From Bemisia tabaci (Eukaryota; Arthropoda; Insecta; Hemiptera; Aleyrodidae), in the NCBI RefSeq assembly GCF_918797505.1, contig NC_092802.1:18249883-18313882 (forward strand): a stretch of 64,000 nucleotides of DNA, written 5' to 3'. Positions 23,289-34,164 of this stretch are shown one piece after another. How positions within the stretch are numbered: the first letter of the stretch is position 1; each line of letters opens with the position of its first letter. Position numbers and translations under genes: made by a program. Under the pieces are notes generated by a model, which was given only the letters and a program-made list of their open reading frames with translations, was not told the origin of the DNA and did not search any database.

Positions 23289-23737
23289 CTGTGCCGAAGA
23301 AGAATGTCCTATGAGTATTCGAATGTTGCCACTTGTTCTCCAATGTATAAATTTGTGTGTACGTTTTTACCATCATAAATTAAATATATAATAATTTTTG
23401 AACAAAGTTATAAGTTATCTTTCTCAAAATTTCGTGAGAAGGGAAAATAATCGTAGTCACCAGTCAAAAGTATGTAACTAAAATGTAAATTAGTTATTCT
23501 GAAAAAGTATGTAAATTATTGTGATTCCTGGTAAGGATCTAGTTTTAGGACCATTGGATCGAAACTTACTCGAGGCTGAAAGAAATGTGCTTTTCCCGAT
23601 GCTACGTTTGAGGTGTCCTTACAACTCCCTTATAACCTAAATGCAAACTCCCCGGAGCTTTCATTAATGAACGACTCGGAATACAGATAATTATCCGATT
23701 TTCCAAATTTTGAAAACTCGCAAAACCTCAAAATTTT

Positions 23738-23990
23738 GTCGTTTCACAGACAAAAGAACGTAACTCCATTGCAAGGTTGCAAATTTGATCCAAAGACTTA
23801 AATTTTTACTGAGAATATGAATATGCAATTTTCCCCCCAAAAATTCAGTTGATTCTTGCGTGTAATCAGAGAACAAAATGGTAAAATGCTGAGTTCAAAC
23901 TACATGGCAGCCTCTTGGCGAAAAAACAAGATGCTGATGGAAATATTTTGTCGGTTAAATGCAGTTACGTTCTTTCGTTTGGGCAACGAC
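23738..23990. mobile_element. MITE family S, copy 1
   Basis: GTCGTTTCACAGACAAAAGA plus ACGTAACTCCATT inverted at the right as ATGCAGTTACGTTC plus TTTCGTTTGGGCAACGAC. Confidence 0.72.
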
Positions 23991-24158
23991 GGTTTGCAAA
24001 CGGTTTCCGCTTAGCGGCGACACTGAGATTTGAGGCAATTTAGTGTGGAGCATCGTTATTACTCAGGGACGTAATTTCGTGTCAGGGAGCGAATTTCCCT
24101 GCTGCACAATGCACATTTCCTCGTGGCCTAGAGCAGGGTTGCCATACCTAGAAGGGAG

Positions 24159-24713
24159 AATGGACCACTAGACAAGGTACGAATTTAAACAATCTGATAC
24201 ATGTATCTTAACAAGAACTTTACGTAGAACACGATTCGCTCAAAAAACTTACTGAAACCAACTCCTAACGAAGATATTAACGTTTTTATTTCACATTGGT
24301 TACGAGGAATTTTGACTGCCCGCTCACAAGAAACTCAAAGCTCTACATGAGTCAAATCGCGTACCACAACGGTTTCAGCAAGCCTCTCAATGGAGCAATA
24401 TACATTTTCCACCATGTGTTGTTTAAACAATAAGCAATTTGCTCTAGCTGAGCTAAAGTGTCAAGATTGAGGTTGCTAGATTTTTATATCGGAGAGACTG
24501 ACATGATAACGTTTACAGCGCTCGATGTGAATCACGTGGAGCATTGAGTTTTCATGAGCGGGTGGTTTGAATTCCCGCATCAAGAATCATTGAATAGCTT
24601 CGTAAGGAGTTGATTTTAGTAATTTTCGTTGTGCGCATTGTGTTTTACGTGAAATTTTGGTTGAGAAACATGTATCAGAATGCTGAGATTCGTACCTTGT
24701 CTAGTGGTCCATT
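24159..24713. mobile_element. Foldback family C, copy 2
   Basis: Same ends (AATGGACCACTAGACAAGG) and layout as 7624-8175; about 90% identical throughout. Confidence 0.9.
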
Positions 24714-24867
24714 ATCCGCTTTTATGATACGAAACTCTGATGACCAAAGTAGCCATATTTTGTAAGAACTACGCCTATTACTGATTGTCCAGAAAGGTAA
24801 TTCAATCAAAAGTTGACTTAAGATCCCTAAAATGTTAAACTTCGTGTCATCACCAAGGTGTCTTATT

Positions 24868-25066
24868 AGTGGTCATTCTTGCAATTTTGGCAACACTGTT
24901 TTTTCCCTTTTAAATCCATTACGAAAATCTTACTTAGGCAGACAGCCTGCCTCATTCAGCAATTCAGCAAATTCAGCTCATTCAGCAAAACACCTCATTC
25001 AGAATCGATTGTTTTACCTACGTTTAAATTGACGAAAACCATTGTTGCCAACTCCCGAAAACCACC
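24868..25066. mobile_element. Family B, diverged and expanded copy
   Basis: TTTTGGCAACACTGTTTTTTCC and AAACCATTGTTGCCAACTCC are inverted. The centre carries a local expansion of CTCATTCAGCAA-type units (24951-25005). Confidence 0.55.
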
Positions 25067-25109
25067 ACTGGTTATTCTTGCACTCAATTTTTTTGTTTGA
25101 CAACAGCTA

Positions 25110-25140
25110 TTTTTTTTTTTTTTTTTTTTTTTAAAAAAAA
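25110..25140. repeat. Poly-T tract followed by poly-A
   Basis: 23 T (25110-25132) directly followed by 8 A. Confidence 0.95.
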
Positions 25141-26060
25141 ATAAGGATTTAAATTTTAGAAAACAATGCATTCCTAGGCCTCTTACCGAGTGAGTTACGA
25201 TATAATATCGAACTCTTGATACAAACCAAAACAAACTAACATAACATCATGTACGAATGCTTCATGAGTTAACTGTGTTAATTCATTGGAATTTAGTCAT
25301 TGACCAACCATAAATCAAGTAAGGACTTATTAAACACGAGAAATTTTAGACGCAATTTGCCACCATGGCGAAAAGGGCGCGGATCAGAAACAGGGTTATA
25401 TGTTTGTTTACATTTGAACCATGGCGTTGCCACTAAATCAGTTTATTAACCAGTGGTGCCAAAATCTCATTTTGGACTTCTATAGAGAGAGTCGGGACTA
25501 AGAAATTTTTGGTGACGACCACTTGGATGCTTCTCATTCGGCCAGCGTTTTCCATGACCGAAATTCCGATTTTTCCCTCCATCCGACAACGTCCACCGAA
25601 CAGACAGCGGGAATGCGAGGGCATGTAAATGAGCGGGAAAAGTGTGTGCGAGAACCGGGAGCCGGTGGGGTCATTTATCCTCCCCGGCCCCCAGGGGACT
25701 GCTGGTGGGGGGGGGGGGGGGGCGTGGGTGGAGAGAGCCGGGCTTCGTGTCCGTTTGTATGTCGCAGTGCACACTTGGACCGCGGCCAAACGGCGGGGAA
25801 GGAAAAAACCCGCGTATATATATACATAAACACCGAGTTGTGTGTGACATATATATATATAAATATATATACATATCCGTGCGATATGTTTTCGTGCCCG
25901 TTTTTTCGACTCCTCCCCCAGCGCCCGGGGCCCAGCGACGTAGGTCTGTCACGGACTAATTGAAAAATATGTCCGGTACTCGAGGTGTCGCGGAAGGGGT
26001 GGGGAGTAGGGTGGGGGCGGGGGTTGAAAATGACTTTTCTTGCCCGGTCCCGGCGGGGGC
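25141..26060. other. Low-complexity intronic DNA: G/C runs and AT dinucleotide repeats
   Basis: A G-run of about 16 at 25707-25722 and an AT/ACAT repeat at 25813-25877 give several overlapping spurious open stretches in all frames. No exon recognised. Confidence 0.6.
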
Positions 26061-26064
26061 GGGG

Positions 26065-26102
26065 ATTATCAACTCGCTTTTTCATCTTCAGCGGCCCCTG
26101 TC
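26065..26102 (+). repeat. Direct repeat, left copy (partner 27346-27385)
   Basis: GATTATCAACTCGCTTTTTC...TCAGCGGCCCCTGTCT recurs as AATTATCAACTCACTTTCCC...TCAGTGTCCCCTGTCT 1.28 kb away. It is followed by CACAGTGGAT, and the partner is preceded by ATCCACTGTG, family-E-like inverted ends. Confidence 0.7.
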
Positions 26103-26756
26103 TCACAGTGGATCTACCCCTTGGTCAAGAGTGGACATTTGCTTATGAACAAAATCGTGATTTGGGACTGTTCATGTAGTACGAGAGGCATTTCGACTGA
26201 CCTTTGTACTTCACCCCTCATTTATAAGGCAACCGCAATGCATCCTCTCAACCGTCTATAGATTAAGACTGGCATAGCTCCGCCACTCTCCCCCCCCCCC
26301 CACAAAAAAAAAAATTCAGAAAATAACGGAGGAAGACTAAAATACCTATATCAGATTAATTTTATTTTCACCGGAAAATATAATATTCCTAGTCAAAAGA
26401 AAGAGCGTATTAAAGACACCCCCCTCTCGGAAGACCCGGCAAGGCAAGTTCAGACCCTCCGCTTATAAGAGAGTTACATATTACTTGAACTACCCCTTTT
26501 TTAGATTTTTTTTTTAAAAAAATGCGCTACTCTTATATGCTACCAGGATACCGGAGGGTAAAATGTTAATTGAAAATTAAATTAATACGAAATTGCAAAG
26601 GGCAGTCAGAGAATTTTTTGGATCCTAACTGTCAGAATCGCAGCGTGTGGTTGTCTGTATGTCTGTCGTGGTATTTTTTCTCCAGAATATCAACTACCTT
26701 CATAGAAAATCCAGTGAAGCAGCGAGATTTTAGGCAATCGAGACATTGTGTGTAGG

Positions 26757-27150
26757 AAGGGCATTTCTTGGTTGCGGTGTCTCAAAATCTTCACTTCTAA
26801 TTCATGTTTTAAAGAGAAAACTAATCAGTGAATTTTCTGAAATTTTTAGTTTTCAGCATCGTAGAACCATGAAGAAAATTCAGTCGAAGTCTCAACGAGT
26901 GTCAAACAATTTGCTTCAGTAATAACGTATGAAGCGTTAGCGGAGATTCTGAGACACCGCAACTAGTGGCGTGGCGTGCTTTGCGATATATCGATTGTTA
27001 TGCCATTTAAACCTATGGAAAAGGATCGATAATCAGGGTGTTCGCAGCGAACACCTCGGTAATCGATTCTTTACCATAGATTTAAATTACAGAACATCGA
27101 TATATCGCAAAGCACGCCACGCCACTGACCGCAACCAAGAAATGCCCTCT
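26757..27150. mobile_element. TIR element carrying a nested family A copy
   Basis: AAGGGCATTTCTTGGTTGCG plus GTGTCTCA at the left; TGAGACACCGCAAC, interrupted, then CAAGAAATGCCCTC at the right. Without the nested A copy and one target duplication it would be about 220 bp. Confidence 0.85.
26964..27127. mobile_element. Family A, intact copy with perfect 8-bp target duplication
   Basis: Flanked by ACCGCAAC at 26956-26963 and 27128-27135. Ends TAGTGGCGTGGCGTG and CACGCCACGCCACTG. Because the host is itself an inverted repeat, the target sequence is independently known, confirming the 8-bp duplication. Confidence 0.96.
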
Positions 27151-27345
27151 CTGCACCCAGCGTGCAAAATCAGTCTACGCAATAATTTTCTTTCCTCGGC
27201 AAAAATGGGGTAGATCCGGGTCAACTTTGAAAACAGAGAAGATTTTTATCATAATCAGAGCATTTGTTTGCCTACCATTTACGAATCCATCATGACGCTA
27301 AAATACCCGGTTGTTCCCTATCACCATCCACTGTGCGACGTAGAA

Positions 27346-27385
27346 AATTATCAACTCACTTTCCCATCCTCAGTGTCCCCTGTCT
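27346..27385 (+). repeat. Direct repeat, right copy (partner 26065-26102)
   Basis: See 26065-26102; about 80% identical over 38 bp. Confidence 0.7.
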
Positions 27386-28326
27386 TTCTACGCCGTCGCT
27401 TTTGGCACAACTACAACCACCTATCTGCATGTCCACGTGATGAGGAGTATGGATTCATGAACGATTTGAGGTTCACGTATGGGTGACGATGGGTCGTTTC
27501 AGCTTAAGTACGTTTGACTCTACTGATGGCAAGCTATAGTTCCGCAGGTGGACGGTTTAATCACCGTTGCAAGTCCAAGCGGGGATTGCGGAGGGTTGAT
27601 TTAGTTGCCCGTCGAACAAACAATCACTTCGTTTCAGAGGGTTGAGAGGAAAAAACTACTGTTCCGTCGAGCTGAGGGAAAACATCCCATGAGCATTTAG
27701 ACGTTGTCGGGTTCTTGCCTACTGAGTGCGAATTTTCGAGAAAATCTGTGAATGCATTCCTCTGAATTTTTTTTGGAGAATTATACGGAGTGATCCAGGG
27801 CAAAACGGCCAGACTGCAGGAGCCGAAACACCCCCAGACCCTCTCTTTAAACTGAGATTGAGATTTTTTTTAGATTATTCATGAATTCAGAGCATAAAAG
27901 TACAGGAGAGTACACATTTTCTTGAAATTTGGTTCACGACCGCTGCCAAAATTCAGGAAAAACGATTTACTTTCCGAAATTTTGGGGAGCCCCGTAGATC
28001 CGATTGAGGGCACTTTTGGAAACAACTTTATACAACAAAAAAGTCCTATTTTCACCAGTAGAACACGGTCCTGTAGTCTGGCGGTTTAATTCTGGATTAC
28101 CCTGGATTCCAGTTCATAGTTCCCAGTTCCCAGGTGGATACACATAACAAAAGAGGTAAGAGTTGTTGGATGATATGGACATCATCTCCAATGAATTGTA
28201 TTAATAATTTTATTCATAATTTGATAGATCCTTACTTTCAGAGGATTGGATATCTGAAAACAAGTTTTTGTGACGAGGCAAACGAACAGAATTTTAAGTG
28301 GCTTTCAATTCGTCAAGATAGTTCCC
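27386..28326. other. Unassigned intronic DNA with a family L half copy
   Basis: GAGCTGAGGGAAAACATCCCATGAGCATTTAGACGTTGTCGG at about 27666 resembles one L end. No exon recognised in the remainder. Confidence 0.4.
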
Positions 28327-28389
28327 TACCTACTTCGGAGCTGAAATTGTCACATCACTCAAAACAGACACTCTAGGTTACCTGGGCGC
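28327..28389 (+). repeat. Repeat Y, copy 1 (left of hAT element)
   Basis: TACCTACTTCGGAGCTGAAA...CATCACTC...GTTACCTGGGCG corresponds to CACCTACCTCGGAGTTGAAA...CATCACTC...GCTACCTGGGCT at 29150-29198. Confidence 0.65.
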
Positions 28390-28426
28390 CAAGCTTTTGA
28401 ACCTACATTTCATATTTACTTTGTCT

Positions 28427-29083
28427 CAGGGTCGGACTGACCGTAAGGCCAATCTGCCATTGGCAGATGCGCCCCCCTCAGTGCGCTAAAGGCGCGCCCC
28501 TCTTCCGGCCGCTAGAATAATAATAAAGAAAATGAAGAAAAGAAGCAAAGAAAAAAAAGAAAAAAAGAAGAAACATAGGAAAAAAGAAGAGGAAAAAGGA
28601 AAGAATAATAAATAAAAAGCAAGGAGAAAAGAAAATAAGTAAAGAAAAAATGCCTAAAAATTATAAGTAAACGGGAGAAGCTTTAATACTTAGGAGTTAA
28701 TTACTGAAGAGCCCCATTTCCCCAAAAGAAGCCGTGTATTTTTGGAGGAAATAAGGGGCGAAAAAAAATTGAAGCAAACGCCATACGCCATACCAATTCT
28801 ACGTAACTTTTTTTTCGTAGAATCTATATCTGAAGTCAAGACGTACCACCCTTGCCATTTGAAATTCAATCAAATTCCAAAATTTTCCTCTGTAAGATTA
28901 ATCGACTTTGAACCTGAAAATATCGTCGTCAAAATTCTACTTAGAAGAGTTTGTTTTTTAAAAAATTCCGGCCCCTCCGAGAGAGGGGGGATTGTTCCTG
29001 CATTCTCCTGAGCAAAATATCACATTGCGCCCCCTTCGCCAGCTAAGGGTCTGCGCCCTCAGAGGTGCGTCAGTCCGACCCTG
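28427..29083. mobile_element. Non-autonomous hAT element, 657 bp
   Basis: Ends CAGGGTCGGACTGACCG and TGCGTCAGTCCGACCCTG, flanked by a perfect 8-bp duplication CTTTGTCT (28419-28426 and 29084-29091). CAGGGTCGGACTG is a common hAT terminus. The interior has an A-rich GAAAA/AGAAA tract (28528-28650) and no transposase. Confidence 0.95.
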
Positions 29084-29149
29084 CTTTGTCTTGTATCATA
29101 AAAAACGGAATGAATTCCAAATCGCCTTCAACTCAGGATGATACTTCAT

Positions 29150-29198
29150 CACCTACCTCGGAGTTGAAATAGTCGCATCACTCGAGACGGAGCTACCT
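29150..29198 (+). repeat. Repeat Y, copy 2 (right of hAT element)
   Basis: See 28327-28389. The two copies lie on either side of the hAT element in the same orientation. Confidence 0.65.
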
Positions 29199-30814
29199 GG
29201 GCTTCAAGTGTTAGAGCGGCTACTTTACATGTATAGGTTGGTCACGTCCCGCCCTGCACGACATGTTCGGCGAACATGTTCGCCGCGACGTCACAACTCG
29301 CGAAAGCGTAGCGCTCCCCGTTCGTAATCGAGCGAAGCTCACACACGGGTAGATAGCGAAAGACAAATCCGAGTTGTGACTAATCACCCAGAACACCGTT
29401 CGGCTAACGGAGGGGAAACCTAACAAATTAATGGAAAGCTGAGAGCTATAAAACACCAAGTTGACAGCTTTGAAAACAAAGACCGAACGGAGAGTCAAGT
29501 CAACAACGGGAAAAAAAATTAGCAGCGATATCCTGCGTTGCCAGGATTCCGGAAAAAATTGAATGTATTGATAGTGTTGGCAAATAGATAAAGAAACAAA
29601 AGCCTCCAGATGCACGTTTCTTCATCGAAATAAAGTCCATAAAAAACACGTTTTGAAAATTTTCTAGGTCATCTCAAAAAGTGAGAAATTGGAGTTAAGT
29701 GTTGACTTCATCATAGGTCAATTAACAGGAAAAAAGTCCAAAACACCAAATCAGGCACTAGAAATAAAAATACTTTATGATAAAAACTGGAGTCGGGTAT
29801 TACATTTTCTTCCCTCTTCAAATGCTGGTGTTTGCTGACTGTCGAGAATATTCAGCTCATTAAAAACGTATTCAATTGTAAAGTACCACTAAAAAAATGG
29901 TGGTGAATTAGCAAAGGCATGATGATTCTTGAATTTGCTGCCAATAATTATTTATAACTTGATTCAAGCTAGATTTCTCTAAAAACAAGAGAAACATACT
30001 TGGACTAAGCAAAAAATATGACTTAAATCAGCATTATAGTGTAAATTAGCTTTTAGTAGTCATCAATCTTGATTCAGAAAAAAATACTTTTTGGCCGAAA
30101 ATTAAAGAATGTACCTTCCAGTGCATTACAACTTGTCAAGTGGCGCATTGGATATAGTAGCTATTAGACTTAGTTAATTTGATGACCGGGAAGTTTAGAT
30201 CAGCAAAAACAAAGATTCCTGATTCCTCATTCCTATAAGATATTTTTCGATACATGCCCAACGTCTACACCAAATTTTGATGAAAACATTTGTGTGGTAG
30301 TGCTTGAATGTTGAATTTTAAACTGAGCCCGGTAATCTATTGGGATTGAGGATGACAAAAGTTAGTTATTTTTCAGGAAATCCGGCAACGATGGCGCTTC
30401 TGGAGTGGGAAACTCAGACTCCGAGGCACCAAACGTGAAGTGATGCGCGTCTGAAATCAAAGATATGTATATCGTTTTATGTATACATACAGTTCGTTCG
30501 GTTGTCGGTTTGGGGCTTATTCTCGTCGAGGTCCGCAAATTAATCGCACTTTCATTCGATGTTTGGCAACAAGGCGAGATTTTTTGCTAATTCCCGACAG
30601 CGTTCGACAGTGTTTTTTTCCAGAATGCGCTGTATTTTGTCATAAAGTTGCGGTTCCGAGCGGTTATGGTTTTCTGGAGTGCCATAGATTTAGGTCCCGA
30701 TTATCGAAGGATTTAGGATCACGGACGAATCGGCCGTGAAATAAACATCCATGCTGAATATACAAGCAATGAAAATGGAGGGATTGGACTTTGTTTTTGG
30801 GTCGGCGTTTTCCA
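29199..30814. other. Unassigned intronic DNA with a short CG-rich patch
   Basis: 29245-29350 is rich in CG dinucleotides and contains the perfect 18-bp palindrome CGGCGAACATGTTCGCCG at 29268-29285. A 131-codon minus-strand open stretch (29220-29615) shows no domain. Nothing else identified. Confidence 0.45.
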
Positions 30815-30972
30815 GTTAGAATTTTGCAAGTTGGCAACAGTGTTTTTCCTCCATTTGAATCCATCAAAACCATCGATTTTAGCCTCGAAAGCTGCCTCGA
30901 CATGGATCGATTGTTTTGCATACATTTAAATGGAGAAAAACCAGTGTTGCCAACTTTCAAGAATTGTCACCG
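30815..30972. mobile_element. Family B, diverged copy
   Basis: AAGTTGGCAACAGTGTTTTTCC and AAAACCAGTGTTGCCAACTT are inverted, with CCATTTGAATCCAT and ATACATTTAAATGG inside. Confidence 0.75.
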
Positions 30973-32762
30973 GAGTTTTCTCATTAAAGGAAACATTTCC
31001 CATTTTCTTGCCGTTCTTTTCAAGAGAATGATTTTTAAAGATATTGATTGGACATTTGCTAGTTGCCAGTAAGTTTGCTTCTTTGCTGACGTTAAAATTA
31101 GAGGAAAAGCGAATCTTCGTTTCAATGGTCAAAAGTGAAAAAGAGCAACAAAAAAATTAAATTTATACCGAAAATGAAAGAGATGAGCCTTATTTTAATT
31201 ATAAACAGGTCGAGGTACTTTAATATTCATGGGTTTTTAATTTGAAAGTTTTACTCACCGTCCACTCTATCACGAACCAATGATGTTTGCCGACCGCTCA
31301 CGGTGTAATCTAATTCAATGAACAAACTTGAAACATATTTAAAATTAATTCCGTCTTTGAAATAGCTTCAACTGAAGCTATTACTACACAACTGCGTGGG
31401 ACGATGTTTCAATTTCTTTCAAAAATGCTGAAGAAGAGGTGGTGGAAATTGTAAAAAGTAATTTAGTTGATTCCTTAACGGAACAATTTTAGAACAGTTG
31501 ACGAAGTGACATTTTTTAAGACACTCATCTGAAAGGAAATTTTACAAATGATTACATTCACGAATATGATTCAAATTTCAAAGCCTCAGAAATCGAGGGG
31601 ACATTTAACGTGCAAGGGAAACTTATTTTTGCTAACGCTTTTGGTAGAATTTTCAATGCAAAATGCACTCGAGAATACAAATAAGTTGCTGTAATATTAA
31701 AAAAACATGAATCATCGTAACAAATCAAATGATGATAAAAATATGCAAGTATCAATATTTACACACTCAGTAGAAGCAGATACATAGCTTAACACGAAGA
31801 GTTCAAGTCGAAACGAATTTGTTGTCAGACTTCATGCTTTTTTCAAAAATAAAAAGAAGCTGCATGCTCAGGAAAAAATGTATTATCACCCACTGGCATT
31901 ACATGCGGATGTGGACATTCAAACATATTTTAAGACATGTTTACATTCGGCACAATTAAAATATAGTGGTTAGAAGAATGGGGAGTAATGTTTTTTGTGT
32001 CTGAAAAGGTAAAAATGTCCAAAAAGCGGAGGTCGAATCCTCGTAAGGACCCCACTTTTTGGTGATCTACCTGGTACGCAGGTCTTAATTAAATATGCAT
32101 GCCTTTTAAAAATATGTTGAAATGATGTGAAAAATGATTATGTGTGAGCGTTGGTTATCAGTAATATTCCTACGCGTACTGAAATCGAATTCTAAAAACT
32201 TTGACTAGGTGTATTAAAATGAAATAGAAATGTTTTCGAAAATTTCGAGTGAAAACTAATAAAAACATTTACAATCTGAAAGTAGTTTTCAATTTGAATT
32301 TAACCATTTCTTATCACTAAATGAGATAACTACTTGAGAAAGCAATGGGTCTGATAATCGACGGAAGAAGCTCTTGGAAATCAACGACTATATTCTCAGC
32401 TACGAGCGTTAAGTCGAGCTAACTTCAAGTTCTCTCCCAAATATTTAATAATTTGTTCAAGATTGTAATTCGAATGGAACAAACAGGAGTAATTGATGAG
32501 CCGTCACAAATCGGCACACTACAGAAAACACCTCCGAGAATCAAATAAGCCGATCGTTGAGAAGATGTTACACAATATTCTAAAATTTGAATCCAATTAG
32601 TCAAAAATCAACATCTTCCGGTGTCACACCAATTTTTCATCGAAAAAATAGTTGAAAAACGAAGTTGGTTTGATTTAAGCGACAAGTTAATTTTTTGGGG
32701 AAGATCGGTTCTTGGAGTTGGGGACGCTTTACACGTCATAGAGAGAAAAAAGGGGATTCGAA
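30973..32762. other. Unassigned intronic DNA with a small hairpin
   Basis: CCAAAAAGCGGAGGTCGAATCC...GGACCCCACTTTTTGG at 32019-32062 folds as a two-part hairpin. It lacks tRNA A-box spacing. No exon recognised. Confidence 0.4.
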
Positions 32763-32926
32763 CAGTGGGGTGGCGTTCTTCGCGATTTATCGATTAATCT
32801 GCCATTTAAACCTATGGAATAGGATCGATAAGGAGGGTGTCCGCAACGAACACCTCAATAATCGATTCTTTTCCATACCTTCAAACGGGGAAATATCGAT
32901 AGATCGCAAAGGACGCCTCGCCATTG
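32763..32926. mobile_element. Family A copy with near-perfect target duplication
   Basis: Flanks GATTCGAA / GATTAGAA (32755-32762, 32927-32934; 7 of 8). CAGTGGGGTGGCG start, CGCCTCGCCATTG end. Confidence 0.88.
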
Positions 32927-33258
32927 GATTAGAACAACAAAGACTTGTAGATCGAAGAATTCTATACTGGTCGGGCGTTCAATCTTGACTTGATTGAGAA
33001 ACAGTTTTCCAAAAAGGGTGCCTTAATCACACACTATCTGGACTCTGAGTCTTTCATTAGAGGTCTCATTATTATTTGTATTGCATGCTAAAGAAAATCG
33101 AAGTCTGAGCATTCAAAAATTGCCTTTCCTGTAGTGAAATATTGATTTTTGACAAAACTCACGACTATTTTTCCTAAAATTTCCTATGGGACAATACCAT
33201 AATTATCAAACAAAATCTTGGTAAAAATCACTTTTTTTTTTCTTGTTTAAGCGTTTTT

Positions 33259-33363
33259 TTTATAAGAAAAAATGAAGCAACGGTTGTATTTTCTTCTTCG
33301 ATTTTCCCCCTCCTTTTTTTCAGTGGTATTTTATGAGAAGAGATGAAGCAATGGTCGTATTTT
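33259..33363 (+). repeat. Tandem duplication, period 71 bp
   Basis: TTATAAGAAAAAATGAAGCA...TTGTATTTTC and TTATGAGAAGAGATGAAGCA...TCGTATTTTC, about 34 bp each with high identity. Confidence 0.75.
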
Positions 33364-33992
33364 CATACGACAGTTTCCTTTTACTTGGCATGAAAAAGGA
33401 CCTCGTTTTAAACAAAATTTTAATAAAAAAAACAGCAACAGGATGAATAATCTCCCCGATTCCAAAGTAAAATGGTCTACCTATCAAAAAGTCATCGTGA
33501 ATTACTTTCACGTCCAGTTTTTCTCCCCTGGCTCCTGGCGCTGAAGTATCTTCATAATTTTAACCCGCTTGCATTTTCCGTTAGTTTCCTTCTGGTATTC
33601 CTAAAAAAGGATTATATCATAAGAGGGCTGGACTGAAAAACTTGCGCCGAAAGTATACGTCCTTGTCAGCAGGAAAAACGATTTGTGATTGAACTCAAAA
33701 TGGTTTTACCGGTGTAAACTTTAACAACGAAGTGGTTAGTTGGATAAAAATTTCACGATAAATATGATGGTACGGGTCGATAAAATTGGGCGGATTTTAC
33801 TAGAATCAGCCTATCTACATCAGCTGTTCCTTAATTTCCTTTCACATTACATGTTTTCTGACAGAAAATCTAACTGGATTTTGTGAGTGTAATATTTATA
33901 AGCCAGGAAATATGAACCAGATGTTTCAACATTTGGTTCTCTATTTTAAAAAAATCGAATTAAAGCAACATGAAGTATAGTTGGGCTGATTT

Positions 33993-34156
33993 CAGTGGCG
34001 AGGCGTGATTGATCGATTATCGATATTCCCCTACTTGAAGCTATGGTAAAAAATCGATTATTATGGTGTTCGTTGCGAACACCCCGTTTATGGATCCTTT
34101 TTCACGGGTTTAAATGGCAGATCAATCGATAAACCGCAAGGCACGCCACGCCACTG
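33993..34156. mobile_element. Family A copy with near-perfect target duplication
   Basis: Flanks GCTGATTT / GCTGACTT (33985-33992, 34157-34164). CAGTGGCGAGGCGTG start, CACGCCACGCCACTG end. Confidence 0.9.
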
Positions 34157-34164
34157 GCTGACTT

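Noticed and set aside
32019..32062. tRNA-like GGTCGAATCC
   Set aside because: The surroundings fold as a simple hairpin and lack an A box and acceptor stem.
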